Source: Candidatus Zipacnadia bacterium
Lineage (GTDB): Bacteria; Armatimonadota; Zipacnadia; Zipacnadales; UBA5352
Assembly (NCBI GenBank): GCA_029821735.1
Contig: JALGSU010000019.1
Span: 33,268 to 97,267 of the forward strand
DNA length: 64,000 nucleotides
Direction of reading: 5' to 3'
Each line of letters begins with the position of its first letter. Position 1 is the stretch's first letter. The position numbers and the translations under genes were made by a program. Below the pieces are notes generated by a model that saw nothing but the letters and a program-made list of their open reading frames with translations, was not told where the DNA came from and did no database searches. Below, one piece after another: positions 9,412-18,924 of the stretch.

Positions 9412-9462
9412 GTTCGCTTCCCCTTACGTTAATAATATGCGAATTCACAAAAGTGTTACCAG
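9412..9462 (-). promoter_or_regulatory. AT-rich spacer with possible -10 element before the Gfo/Idh/MocA gene
   Basis: The 51-nt spacer is strikingly AT-rich for this genome. On the minus strand it carries CATATTATTAACG, a fair -10-like sequence, and the short inverted repeat CACTTTTGTG. No convincing -35 hexamer sits 16-18 nt upstream. It could allow separate expression of the last gene of the cluster. Confidence 0.3.
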
Positions 9463-12354
9463 CTATTTACTGGGCAACCAGTGCCCCCTCGGGCTGGCGA
9501 ACGACCTGAATGCGGCGATGCCCTGTTCGAGCCCGGCATCATCGCCGCCAATCACTGCCACTGCGTGTGCATCCCCGTCGGTCAGAATGCTGTATGAGCC
9601 AACGGCCGGGGTCCAGGCGTCGAGGTCCCAAGCATGCGCCTCGGCAAGTTTCGCCAGTCCGTCGTCACCAGCGACCGCAAGGAAGATCCCGGGTCTATCA
9701 GCATCCAGGCCGAAGCTGGGCGAGAAGTCGAGACCAGTTCGCAGAGCCAGCCACGCGGACAGTTCATACGCTTTGTCGCGATGCTCTGTCAGGCAGTGAA
9801 CGCCGCCAAGCGCGCGCCCCGCGTCAGCGAGCATCACTTCGTTCCATGCCAGCTCAACCGGGACCTGCGCCGCGTAGGGCGCGAGCGAGTCGAGCATCTC
9901 AAACACACGGCGTCGCGCGCGGCGCATATCGGCGCTGGTGGCATCCACAACCGAAGTGTAGTCGTAGGCCAGGTCTGCGCGAACGAGTTCATAGTGACGC
10001 GGCTCTGGATGCAGCTTGTAGGGGGAATCGTTGCCGACCATCTCCCCCACTTCGCGCTCGATGTCCGCGAGGAGATCCGCGGGCGCGACATCCATCTCGC
10101 GCAGGCGGGCGATGTACCATTGCAGCACCATCAGCAGGTTCGCGTCATCGGCTCCCTCGCGCGCTGCGATCCAGTCAGGGCAGGGCAGCATCGGCGCGGA
10201 CAGATCGGTCGCGTCAGGGGTCGAGTACGCGAACAGCCGCTCACCCGCGATGCCCTCGTCGCGAATGGACAGTTCGTAGTTCGCGTAGTATATCCAACTC
10301 TTCCACAGCGGCCCGGTGCGTATGTAGGTCGCTCGGTTATGCCAGGCGTCCCAGCATCCGCGCCGGCTGGTGTCGGGAGCCGCGCGATGCAGGAAGCCGT
10401 AGCCGCCGCGGGTCTGCCCCACGCGAGCGCCATTGATGAGTTTCACCGTCCCCTCGTCCACGAAGCCGAAGAAGTTTGGCATCATGATCGAGTACATGCT
10501 CCAGTCGCCGACGGCGTGAGCGAAGGTGTTCACGTCGTCTGGGGACATGAAGCCGGGCGTTGTCCAGTTGCTGCCCGGGAACATTCCGGCGCGAACGTAT
10601 AGCTCCGCAAGCGGCAGGTAGCGCTGCACGATCGACTCGACGGTCGGCTCGTCAGTCCAGATGGGCTCCGCGCGACGGAAGCCCTTCGTGCGCAGGTAGT
10701 CCATGAGCTGCGTGTAGTAGGCCACCCAGATCCGCTGCCATTCTTCGGTGACCTGATCACCCCACGCCTCGCGCCACTCGATCTGGAGGCCAGTTGCGGC
10801 GTTAGCGATCTCGGTGCCGGTGCGGATGTCCTGGAAGCGGACGACCGTCAGGCCGCGCGCAGCCTGCATCCCCATATGTTGGTCGAGATAGCTGAAATCG
10901 AGGCGCGGGAAGGGGACGCGTGCGAAGACCTCGGGGCTTGATGTCAGGGCCTCCTCGAGGGAGATGCCCAGTTCGGACACCATGACCTGCTCCCGGTCCG
11001 GGTATGAGAGCGAGGCGTTGCAGGCCCCCTGCCGGCCAAGTTCATCCCACTGGCGCACGTCGGGTGCGCTGCCCCCCCAGAACTTGAGCTGGAAGAGACG
11101 ATCCTGCGGAGAAAGGACCGGCCACACGGTTACCTCGATCGGGAATGTCTGCTCACTTGCGCCCGCGACAGTCACCTCGCCCTGCCATACGCCATGGGCA
11201 CAATCCTCCGGCGCGTAAGCCTGCAGCCAGACTACAGTGTTGCTCAGCGCCGGTGCCTCGAACGCCGGGCTGCCCTCGGGCGGGAGCGAGTTCGGGTCAA
11301 CCAGCCAGAAAGGCGACTCGAAGGCCTGAACGTTCGGCTTCTCCCACGGAATCAGCGGCGCGCGCTGCATGACGCGCACGTCAATCGCGGGCGATGGGCC
11401 GGCGGCGCCGGCCAGCGTCAGATCGGAGACCGTAACGGTCAGCGGACCGGCGTCGGTCAGTGGCAGCAGGTTCAGCGCCAGGTCCTCGCGCTCCGCTCGC
11501 GCGAGGTCAAACGCGATCACTGTCGTCTCTTCCTCATCCTCGGGCCACGGAGGCCGGAACTGGGGGCCCTCCTTCGAGCCGAATTGCCAGTCGCGCTCCC
11601 ATACCATCAGTTGCTGATCACTGTCGGCCATGGCCTCCGCGATCTGATCGCTGAAGGTCGACGGCTCGGCCGCGAGAATGATCGCGTCCAGCATCGCGAC
11701 CTGGGCATCCCGCTCGGGGCCGACATCTTCGCGTGTAAACGGGAAAGGCCCTCGCGCGAGGAACGTGGTCCAGCCCTCTCCATACTCGTTGTAGGTCAGG
11801 TATGCCCGGTCCTCTGTTCCCATGAGCAGCGACGCGGTCGCGGGTGTCGCGAGCAGTTGTGATGCACTGAGCCAGTAGTAGTCGGTTGCCGCGTCCAGAT
11901 GCACCAGCCACGGATGATCTGCGGCGACCACCGGCGCCATTGGGTTCGCACTGTCATAGACCCATGAGTTGGCGCCGATCCACGGGTGGTCCTCCATAGA
12001 ACGCGTGTCGAACAAGACCATCGGCGCATTTGCGGTGAGTAGGACGTGTCCACCGCCGCGCACATATTCCTCGAACGCCGGGCCGGGATCGCCGCCCTCG
12101 CGCAGCTTCTCATCGCCATGGGCAACAATCACCAGAGAGAACTCACTAAGGCGCGAGAAGTCCATAGTGTCGCCGAAGTCCTCGTAGGCAATGCCCAGGG
12201 GCAGGAGCGACTTCTTAATGATCGAGTTGCGCACGTACTTACCGTAGCCGCCGCCGACCAGCGCGACCGGCCCGGCGCACCACGCAACCGAGCAGAGCAC
12301 CGTGAGCGTTGTGATCGCCAAGGCGCGGATCATCGAGACGAAAGTGGTCCTCAT
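9463..12354 (-). CDS. Large secreted protein with DUF4091-like / glycoside-hydrolase-type core
   Basis: A 963-aa exported protein. The ATG at 12354 is chosen because AAGGAG lies 9 nt upstream; an alternative ATG at 12375 overlaps the preceding stop and has no Shine-Dalgarno. A Sec signal peptide (ALAITTLTVLCSVAWCAG) is followed by an amidotransferase/ThuA-like alpha/beta region (VALVGGGYGKYVRNS, LVIVAHGDEKL, GGGHVLLTANAP). A beta-sandwich comes next, then a TIM-barrel-like core near residues 470-720 containing WTDEPTVE, similar to DUF4091 proteins, then a helical tail. It probably acts on a polysaccharide outside the cytoplasmic membrane. Domain assignments are from motif recognition; no activity is demonstrated. 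Confidence 0.7.
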   Translation of the reverse strand: MRTTFVSMIRALAITTLTVLCSVAWCAGPVALVGGGYGKYVRNSIIKKSLLPLGIAYEDFGDTMDFSRLSEFSLVIVAHGDEKLREGGDPGPAFEEYVRGGGHVLLTANAPMVLFDTRSMEDHPWIGANSWVYDSANPMAPVVAADHPWLVHLDAATDYYWLSASQLLATPATASLLMGTEDRAYLTYNEYGEGWTTFLARGPFPFTREDVGPERDAQVAMLDAIILAAEPSTFSDQIAEAMADSDQQLMVWERDWQFGSKEGPQFRPPWPEDEEETTVIAFDLARAEREDLALNLLPLTDAGPLTVTVSDLTLAGAAGPSPAIDVRVMQRAPLIPWEKPNVQAFESPFWLVDPNSLPPEGSPAFEAPALSNTVVWLQAYAPEDCAHGVWQGEVTVAGASEQTFPIEVTVWPVLSPQDRLFQLKFWGGSAPDVRQWDELGRQGACNASLSYPDREQVMVSELGISLEEALTSSPEVFARVPFPRLDFSYLDQHMGMQAARGLTVVRFQDIRTGTEIANAATGLQIEWREAWGDQVTEEWQRIWVAYYTQLMDYLRTKGFRRAEPIWTDEPTVESIVQRYLPLAELYVRAGMFPGSNWTTPGFMSPDDVNTFAHAVGDWSMYSIMMPNFFGFVDEGTVKLINGARVGQTRGGYGFLHRAAPDTSRRGCWDAWHNRATYIRTGPLWKSWIYYANYELSIRDEGIAGERLFAYSTPDATDLSAPMLPCPDWIAAREGADDANLLMVLQWYIARLREMDVAPADLLADIEREVGEMVGNDSPYKLHPEPRHYELVRADLAYDYTSVVDATSADMRRARRRVFEMLDSLAPYAAQVPVELAWNEVMLADAGRALGGVHCLTEHRDKAYELSAWLALRTGLDFSPSFGLDADRPGIFLAVAGDDGLAKLAEAHAWDLDAWTPAVGSYSILTDGDAHAVAVIGGDDAGLEQGIAAFRSFASPRGHWLPSK

Positions 12355-12374
12355 TACTGTGGTCTCCTTGTGCA

Positions 12375-14252
12375 TTACTCGGCGATCAGATCGACGCGAC
12401 TGACGGGACCGGCAGCACCGAACGCATTCATGCAGCGTGCCTCCAGGCTGTGTTCGCCTCTAGTGAGCCGCCACGTGGACTGCGACTGGGCGCGGCGCCA
12501 GTCGCCTCCGTCCTTGCTCACTTGGAAACTCTTCAGGTTCGGCGCGGCGGAACTGAGCACCACGCGCAAGTGGCGCGGCGCGTCCGTGGCCTCGAGCTGA
12601 ATGCTCGTGCTGCTGACCGGCCAGTAGAAGTCGGCCTCGCGATCACTGGTCAGCCCGTACTCAGGCGAGTCGACGGGGACCGGCCGCTCCTCATACCACA
12701 GATAGGCATCGCAGAAGTACTCGCCCCAGCCCTCGGTCAACTCGCCCGGGAAGGGCGTGTCCAGATGGTTGTTGCGCAGAGGCACGCCAAAGCGCCGCCA
12801 GTTGAGCAGAGCGCACTGGTCCTTCGGCTTTATGCGATCAGCCCGCAGGCGGCGACGGCGCCGATAGATCGACCAGACCTCGGCGCTGCGCCCGGTCTTC
12901 CACATGCGCCGGATCTCAATGGAGTTCAGGGGAATGCCCTCGTGCTCGAAGTGACAGTTGCGCTCGGGATCGTGCGAGTTCCCGGTATCCATGACCACCC
13001 ATTTGGCGAGGTCGTTGCACCACACCTCGGCTACGCAGTGATGATCGACGATGACATGGCGGGCCGTCCACCCGAGCGCCAGCGCAGTCTGGACGAACAG
13101 CGTGGAATAGTGCGTGCACATGCACAGCGCGCGTGGGTCCTGATTCATTTCGAGGATCACCAGGGCATCCCAGGGAGGGCACCAGTCGGTCCGCCCCATG
13201 TCCCAGCCCTTCGGAGCAGTGTGGCGGCACCAGTCCCGCAACGCCGCCAGTTTGCTTAGCTCGGTTTCCTCGCCCGCGACAACGTCGGCGAGCTTGTACT
13301 GCTCAGCCAGTCGCTTCAGCCTATCGGTCGGAAGTTGGTAAGCGAAGCCGTGCGAAGATCCGGGTCCGGCGGGTGCCGACGTCGCCACTACCCGCACGCT
13401 TGACTCGGCACCGATGCGCACGTCAGCCTGCAGATCGACCGAGCGGAGAGTGGGTGTGACGTCTCCAGCCGGACTGAGCAAGTGCGCACGCCACTGCAGC
13501 CAGCGCGGCAGCGAACGCGCCGCACGGGCCTCGTCGGCGGGACGCCAGGCCTCCCAATGGAGGGCGTCAGTGCTAAACCGCATCTCCAGCGCGACCGCGC
13601 TGTCGCCGGGGGCCTCAAAGTCGGCCGCAAGACTGACCGTGGCGTCAGTGAACTCCGGGCAGACGCCGTCTGTCGCGGCTTGCTCCGCAAGATCAACGGG
13701 GGGCGAGGTGATCGCGGCCGCCGACGGGTACCGCTGCAACCGCAGGCGGACCAGGAACTCGCCGTCGTTCATGCCCTGCGGGCCCATTGCATCGAAGTCC
13801 CAAGTCGCACCACCATCGCAACTGACCGCCGAGCGGTCGGGATGCACGGAGTCCTCAACAAGCAGGAAGCCTGCGCCCGCAAAGACCACCTCGTTGATGC
13901 CCTCGCGCAGCACCGAACCGGGAACACGCACCACCTGCCAACCGGTTGACGGGAGCTGCTTCACGGGCTTGACGGGCGCGCCATTGACACTGACGCGCCC
14001 GACCTCGCCATAGATGTAGAGACGGCCGTCAACACAATCCGCAGCCGTGAGCAGGAACTGCTTCATGGCCATCACGTCTTCGCCGAGTTCCTGGCGGTTG
14101 TGAATGTGCGTGCGCCCCCTCTCATCCTGAAACATGACCGTTCGGGCCAGGCGCACACCGCGAGCCGCGCTGTCAGCTCCGATCTCACGCGTGCACTGAC
14201 CGAAGGCCTCGCGGCCACGCCACTGCATCTGAATCTGCGTCACGTTACTCAT
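12375..14252 (-). CDS. Transglutaminase-like (papain-fold) domain protein
   Basis: A 625-aa protein with no signal peptide. Residues 1-300 look like beta-sandwich modules. A transglutaminase-like core at about 320-430 contains Cys near 379 (CMCTHYSTLF), His near 405 (VDHHCVAEVW) and Asp near 421 (VVMDTGNS), the expected Cys-His-Asp order. The C-terminal part has an Ig-like pattern (LKSFQVSKDGGDW, GEHSLEARCMNAFGA). GAAGGAG precedes the ATG at 14252. It lies 21 nt after the propeller gene and is followed immediately by the DUF4091-like gene, so all three are co-transcribed. In such clusters it may be a peptidase or amidase acting on glycan-linked peptides; this is inference. Confidence 0.78.
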   Translation of the reverse strand: MSNVTQIQMQWRGREAFGQCTREIGADSAARGVRLARTVMFQDERGRTHIHNRQELGEDVMAMKQFLLTAADCVDGRLYIYGEVGRVSVNGAPVKPVKQLPSTGWQVVRVPGSVLREGINEVVFAGAGFLLVEDSVHPDRSAVSCDGGATWDFDAMGPQGMNDGEFLVRLRLQRYPSAAAITSPPVDLAEQAATDGVCPEFTDATVSLAADFEAPGDSAVALEMRFSTDALHWEAWRPADEARAARSLPRWLQWRAHLLSPAGDVTPTLRSVDLQADVRIGAESSVRVVATSAPAGPGSSHGFAYQLPTDRLKRLAEQYKLADVVAGEETELSKLAALRDWCRHTAPKGWDMGRTDWCPPWDALVILEMNQDPRALCMCTHYSTLFVQTALALGWTARHVIVDHHCVAEVWCNDLAKWVVMDTGNSHDPERNCHFEHEGIPLNSIEIRRMWKTGRSAEVWSIYRRRRRLRADRIKPKDQCALLNWRRFGVPLRNNHLDTPFPGELTEGWGEYFCDAYLWYEERPVPVDSPEYGLTSDREADFYWPVSSTSIQLEATDAPRHLRVVLSSAAPNLKSFQVSKDGGDWRRAQSQSTWRLTRGEHSLEARCMNAFGAAGPVSRVDLIAE

Positions 14253-14273
14253 GCCGCAACTCCTTCGAGAAGC

Positions 14274-16364
14274 TCATCTGACCGGACCCAGTAATGCGTC
14301 TGCGCTGCCAGTCGAGTAGCCAAACTTCGCCACGTGCATGCGCCCCTCGCTGACGACTTCCGCACCGTCAACCGAAAGCGTGACCGTGCCAGCCTTGCCG
14401 CCGGTGTGAGCCAGTCTGTACCAATGGAACGCGTCAGTCGTATCCATCGGCACCGTCTCCAAAACACGGTGATCGGTGTTCGTGGCGCTGCTCTGAATCC
14501 CTACCGCAGCGTCGCTGAGGTAGATCGCAGCGTTGCGGCCATGATCGGGGCGGAACCACACCGACAGGCCGTAGTCAGGTTCGTCGCCCTTGTCGACGAT
14601 GCGCAGCCATGCCTCGACAGCCCAGTCGCTATCGTCAGACCAATCTGCATCGCGCGCGTATGCCGCGGTGGTCTTCATGTCACGCACCGCGTGCATATCG
14701 GCATATGGAATGCCGTCCCCCACGACAATGCTGTAGCCGGATGCCTGGCCGGTAGCGCGGAAACGGCTTGCGCCGGGCACACCGTCTGCGTCAGGCAGCA
14801 ACCAGCCGTTGGCGGCCGGATCCCAGAGCACTGTCTCCGGCTCGCGTGTCTGATCAGGCAGATAGGAGTATAGGTCCGCATCTCTGATGTAGAAGCGAAT
14901 CTTCCGCAATTGGCCTCGCTGAGCTTCAGGAATAGCGGCCGTACGCCAGGTCAGGACATGGCGGACCGCGTCACCGGTGAAGGGCACGCACTGATCGCGC
15001 GAGAAGCCCGGAATCACCTGCTCGTCTGCGTCCAGGAGCTCGGCGACGATCTCCCCACCAGGACGGACGGCCGCATTGATCGTGACCTGCGGCACGTGGA
15101 ACTGTTCGAGGCGACTGATAAGCCAGCCCTCGTCGGTTTCGGCGCTCATCGAGCAGAAGCCATCCAGCCGCAATGTGGCGACGCCGATGCTGGCGTGGGC
15201 GTCAGTGGTGTTGTGGAAGCCGACCCACCCGCCATAGTAGAACCACAGCTCATCGCCCATCTGCACGGGCGCGCGGGCGGTGTAGATCATGCCCGAGTCG
15301 AACTCGCCCTCGCCGCCGCGTGGTATGAACTGCTCGCGAACGGGCGGGCGGGTCCAGTTGATCAGGTCCCAGCTCCATGCCATCTGCACGTCCATCGTGC
15401 ACGGGCTGCTCTTCTCGGACTCAAACATCTTCTGATCCGTGTTGGCGCCGACCTTGGTCCAGCGCGCATTGTAGATCCAGGGCAGGCCAATGTACATCCC
15501 CTGGTACGGGAACACTGGCATGCCATAGACCTGGGTGGCGTCTGGATCGAGGTCGTCGGCACCAAAGACCGGGCCCTCGACGGGCTTGGTCCAGTTAAGA
15601 CCATCGGCCGAGATCGCGACGCCCGCCGCGCGACCGCGACGACTGCCGCTCTTCCAGGTGGCAACGAAGCGGTTCCGGTAGGGGTCCCGAAAGAAGTTCA
15701 GCACGTCGCCGGACCGGAAAAGCCCCCTATCTTCGGTCTCAAGCACGAAGGTCCAGTGTAGTCCGTCAGGCGAGTACGCAACTCGTGCATGGCGGTAGTC
15801 TGTACCGTAGCAGAACAGAGCGTAGCGCTTGTCAGGATCGGTCGCCCAAGTCTGCTTGATAACGCTCGGGTTGTGGCACTGCCCAGAAGCTCGGCGTGGG
15901 TTCTCGAGGTCGTCGGACAGGTAGATGAACAGATTCGTGTCCTCAGTCTCGCCGTAGCTGTGCAGACCGAGATTGGGTTTGGTCCAGTTGATCCCGTCTA
16001 TCGACTCGGCATAGCAGTTACCGTAACCGCCGCAGTGCACGTGATACCACATGCGCAACTTGCCCTCGTCCCACGCGACCGTGCCATACAGGTATGGGCC
16101 GCCATATGAGGGATACTGTTCCCATGGCCGGTCGGCCACAACTACAGGGCTCGCCTCGTGCCTGCGAGCGGCGTGGAAGGTGCGCTGCAGGCCCTCACTG
16201 CGCTCGACAACCATGGCATCGAGAAAAAGCCTGCGCCACGGGCCACCAGCTTGACCAGCGATCAGGTCCTCAGCGGGTGGCGCCGGCTGGGCCCATGCAA
16301 GCGATCCGAGCGTGACCAGCGCGGCGGATAGCATGAGTATGCGGGAACGGAATGAGCCGATCAC
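14274..16364 (-). CDS. Secreted five-bladed beta-propeller glycosidase-like protein with LamG-like C-terminus
   Basis: A 696-aa exported protein. The GTG at 16364 follows AGGAGG by 6 nt and gives a clean signal peptide (SRILMLSAALVTLGSLAWA). Residues 50-430 carry repeated blade motifs typical of GH32/43/130-like propellers (ESIDGINWTKPNLG, YSPDGLHWTF, ISADGLNWTKPVEGP). The last 130 residues resemble a concanavalin/LamG-type carbohydrate-binding sandwich (AVEAWLRIVDKGD, TVTLSVDGAEVV). It is probably the first secreted enzyme of the catabolic cluster. The exact glycoside hydrolase family and catalytic acids cannot be fixed by eye. Confidence 0.75.
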   Translation of the reverse strand: MIGSFRSRILMLSAALVTLGSLAWAQPAPPAEDLIAGQAGGPWRRLFLDAMVVERSEGLQRTFHAARRHEASPVVVADRPWEQYPSYGGPYLYGTVAWDEGKLRMWYHVHCGGYGNCYAESIDGINWTKPNLGLHSYGETEDTNLFIYLSDDLENPRRASGQCHNPSVIKQTWATDPDKRYALFCYGTDYRHARVAYSPDGLHWTFVLETEDRGLFRSGDVLNFFRDPYRNRFVATWKSGSRRGRAAGVAISADGLNWTKPVEGPVFGADDLDPDATQVYGMPVFPYQGMYIGLPWIYNARWTKVGANTDQKMFESEKSSPCTMDVQMAWSWDLINWTRPPVREQFIPRGGEGEFDSGMIYTARAPVQMGDELWFYYGGWVGFHNTTDAHASIGVATLRLDGFCSMSAETDEGWLISRLEQFHVPQVTINAAVRPGGEIVAELLDADEQVIPGFSRDQCVPFTGDAVRHVLTWRTAAIPEAQRGQLRKIRFYIRDADLYSYLPDQTREPETVLWDPAANGWLLPDADGVPGASRFRATGQASGYSIVVGDGIPYADMHAVRDMKTTAAYARDADWSDDSDWAVEAWLRIVDKGDEPDYGLSVWFRPDHGRNAAIYLSDAAVGIQSSATNTDHRVLETVPMDTTDAFHWYRLAHTGGKAGTVTLSVDGAEVVSEGRMHVAKFGYSTGSADALLGPVR

Positions 16365-16420
16365 GGTGCGCCTCCTGTGCAGTAGCGAGAAATCCGATCG
16401 ACGAGGTAGGTTTCGCACGA

Positions 16421-17836
16421 TCAGCATCGTTTCCTGCCTGCGACGAGGTCGCGGACGAAGAGGAGCCCCACAGCGGCGTACGCGGGCAGCCGCCATGGTT
16501 GGGGCCACCGTTTGCAGATCGAGGCAATGCCCGCCCAGACGGACCCGGGCTCGGCCTCAAGAAAGTCGAGATACCAACCCATGGGCACGACCGTCAGCGC
16601 CAGCATCCACGCGCGCGGCATGAAGCAGAGGAAGCTGAGCAGGCTGAGCGTGTACCACGGATACGTGACCGGGCTGAGGATGATCGTCGCGGCACTGATG
16701 GAGGCCATGCGGGCAACAATATCCCGTGGATCGTCGGGATCCAGCCGAGATGTCTGATGGATCGCCCATGCGACCGCTGCCAACCCCACGAGCATTCGTG
16801 CAGTGGCGGCCACGTCAGCCAGCCCAGCCAACGGACTCAAGGCCCATACCAGCAGCGAGTATGCCGCGTCACATGACTGCCAGCGTTCAGCGAAGGCCAT
16901 GAAGCCCGCGAGACCGTCGAGGCCCGCCCCGGCGAAGGGCACCAGCGCGGCCAGTGAGACCAGGGCACATGGAAGGCCGAAACGCGAGCGCCCGATCTTG
17001 AGCAGAGGCAGCAGGAGAAGGACCGGGGAGATCTTCACCAGCAGAGCGCCCGCGAAGGCCACTCCCGCCCAGCCGAACCGCCGCCTGAACACAGCCAGGA
17101 GCGTGAGCGTCAGCATGAGCACCATGACGGCGTCGATCTGCCCGCGATCAGCAAATGCGTTGAGGGTGACGGGGCTCCATGCGTAGACGATGGCCAGGGC
17201 CGGGGTCATGCGAAGAGTTCGCAGGGCAGCCATGAGCACGAGGATCGCGGCGAGATCCAGGAGGGTCATCATCAGGCGCAGTGTCAGGACGCGGTCTCCG
17301 GGCAGCATATGCGGCACAGTGAACAGCAGACTCGCCAGCGGCCCGTATACGGAACGCACCTGCGCGTGCTTGAGCCAGAACCCGGAGTAAAGCGTATCGC
17401 CACGCGCGGCCAGGCGTTCTCGGAGACCGTCGTAACGCTGGTCCACAGGTGGAGCATCATAGGGGTTGTGGCCCTCGATGAGAACGAGGCCCTCCCACAA
17501 GTGTCGGCCAAGGTCGGGGTTATTCGGGGCGGGTCCGGAGACGATCACCGCGCGCAGCAGGACCGAGCCAAGGAGGACCACGACCCATTCGCGGCGGCGC
17601 AGGGCTTCGCGCCAGCGCCAGGTCACGTACACGGCCGCGAAGTGTGCAGCCAGGAGGCCCGGCCAGCAGAGATAGCGCAGCTGGATCGACGGCGGGCCCG
17701 ATCTCGCGAGAAGGCCATACATGTAAGCGTAGACCACCACGGATAGCGCGAGAGCCGCCAGCATCGCAGCTAGCGGTGCGTTGACACGCGGAGCATCGGC
17801 AGGTGGGTCGATTGCGTCCATTTCTGCGTGAGCCAT
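16421..17836 (-). CDS. Polytopic GT-C glycosyltransferase (GT87/DUF2029-like)
   Basis: A 471-aa integral membrane protein with about ten hydrophobic segments. The first extracytoplasmic loop has features of GT87-type mannosyltransferases: acidic residue in NNPDLGRHLWEG, then GHNPYDAPP and a later SVYGPL. These enzymes transfer sugar from polyprenyl phosphate donors on the outer face of the inner membrane. The ATG at 17836 has no good Shine-Dalgarno, so the start is uncertain by a few codons (TTG at 17851 or ATG at 17821 are possible). It is divergent from the M28 peptidase gene. A paralogue lies at 22,196-23,446. Confidence 0.82.
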   Translation of the reverse strand: MAHAEMDAIDPPADAPRVNAPLAAMLAALALSVVVYAYMYGLLARSGPPSIQLRYLCWPGLLAAHFAAVYVTWRWREALRRREWVVVLLGSVLLRAVIVSGPAPNNPDLGRHLWEGLVLIEGHNPYDAPPVDQRYDGLRERLAARGDTLYSGFWLKHAQVRSVYGPLASLLFTVPHMLPGDRVLTLRLMMTLLDLAAILVLMAALRTLRMTPALAIVYAWSPVTLNAFADRGQIDAVMVLMLTLTLLAVFRRRFGWAGVAFAGALLVKISPVLLLLPLLKIGRSRFGLPCALVSLAALVPFAGAGLDGLAGFMAFAERWQSCDAAYSLLVWALSPLAGLADVAATARMLVGLAAVAWAIHQTSRLDPDDPRDIVARMASISAATIILSPVTYPWYTLSLLSFLCFMPRAWMLALTVVPMGWYLDFLEAEPGSVWAGIASICKRWPQPWRLPAYAAVGLLFVRDLVAGRKRC

Positions 17837-17985
17837 AGTCGCTGGCACCAATGGTTGCGCTGAGGGCCTCGGGCACTCCGCTATGCGCTTCGCCCTCCGA
17901 GACTGCTTCCCTCCTCAGGCAGGAGCAACGGACGCTTCCGGAGAATACTTCCCTGTTGCGGTGGACATACTGGCTGGAGGTCGAC

Positions 17986-18924
17986 ATGAACAGTTTCCGC
18001 CTGCTCATGATCGCGATAGTGACTGCGCTTGCGCTCACTTTCTCCGGATGTCCGCGGGAGTCAGCAAGGCCTGACGTCTCGATCGGCATTCGCGAGCAGC
18101 CCACGGCCGGCCTGGGCGTGGTGGATATCCCCTCAGACGGCCCCAGCTCCGCGTTCACGGGCGACCGCGCTATGGAGCACACCAGAGCGCTGGCCGAGGA
18201 GATCGGGCCGCGGCTAATGCCGAGCGACGCCCTCGACGCGGCCACCAAGTATGTCTCCGAGCAGCTTATCGACCTTGGCCTGGCTCCCGAACAGGCTCTG
18301 TATGATCTCCCCGATGGCACCGCCGCAGCGAATATCATAGCGGTGATCCCCGGCATTTCAGAGCAGGAGCGCGTATTGGCCTGCCACTTGGACACAGTCG
18401 CTGAGTGCCCCGGAGCCAACGACGACGCGTCTGGCGCCGGCGCAATGCTGGAACTGGCAGAGATGCTGGTCGGCACTGAGTTCCCCCTCTCGGTCCGCCT
18501 GTGCTTCTTCACGGCCGAGGAGGCCCTCGAGGGCGCGGATGAGCATGGGTACTCGTCTGCGCAGTACATGAAAAGCCTCAATCCAGACCAGATCGGTCGC
18601 ATGGCGGCAGTCTGCTGGCTGGACAAGATCGCCGCTGGCTCGTCGCTGAAGGTTCTCTACATCGCCGATGCCCGCTCCTCTGTGGCTCTGGAGCTGGGCC
18701 AGCTTGCCCATAGCCGCGACCTCAAGCCCACCGTGACAGGGGCGGACCGATGGTCGGAGGAGATGGCGTTCGAGGACTATGACATCCCGACCGCATGGGT
18801 CGAGTGGGGGCCCGCCTCCGAGCTGCACAGCCCTGGCGACGATATGCGCAACGTTGCGCGCGAGAAGCTCGTGGCGATCGGCGATCTGATCCACACCTGG
18901 CTCACCGAGGAGCCCAGCGAATGA
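17986..18924 (+). CDS. M28-family zinc aminopeptidase-like lipoprotein
   Basis: A 312-aa predicted lipoprotein with the M28 metallopeptidase fold. The ATG at 17986 is preceded by GGAGG at 5 nt and yields the lipobox TFSGC. Zinc-site motifs are in order: CHLDTVAECPGANDDASG (His and bridging Asp), FTAEEALEG (catalytic Glu pair), a later Asp in WLDKIAAG and the terminal His in ELHSPGDD. It would trim peptides or remove an N-terminal residue at the cell envelope. It overlaps the next gene by 4 nt (ATGA) and starts the plus-strand redox operon, an odd partnership for a peptidase. Confidence 0.9.
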   Translation: MNSFRLLMIAIVTALALTFSGCPRESARPDVSIGIREQPTAGLGVVDIPSDGPSSAFTGDRAMEHTRALAEEIGPRLMPSDALDAATKYVSEQLIDLGLAPEQALYDLPDGTAAANIIAVIPGISEQERVLACHLDTVAECPGANDDASGAGAMLELAEMLVGTEFPLSVRLCFFTAEEALEGADEHGYSSAQYMKSLNPDQIGRMAAVCWLDKIAAGSSLKVLYIADARSSVALELGQLAHSRDLKPTVTGADRWSEEMAFEDYDIPTAWVEWGPASELHSPGDDMRNVAREKLVAIGDLIHTWLTEEPSE

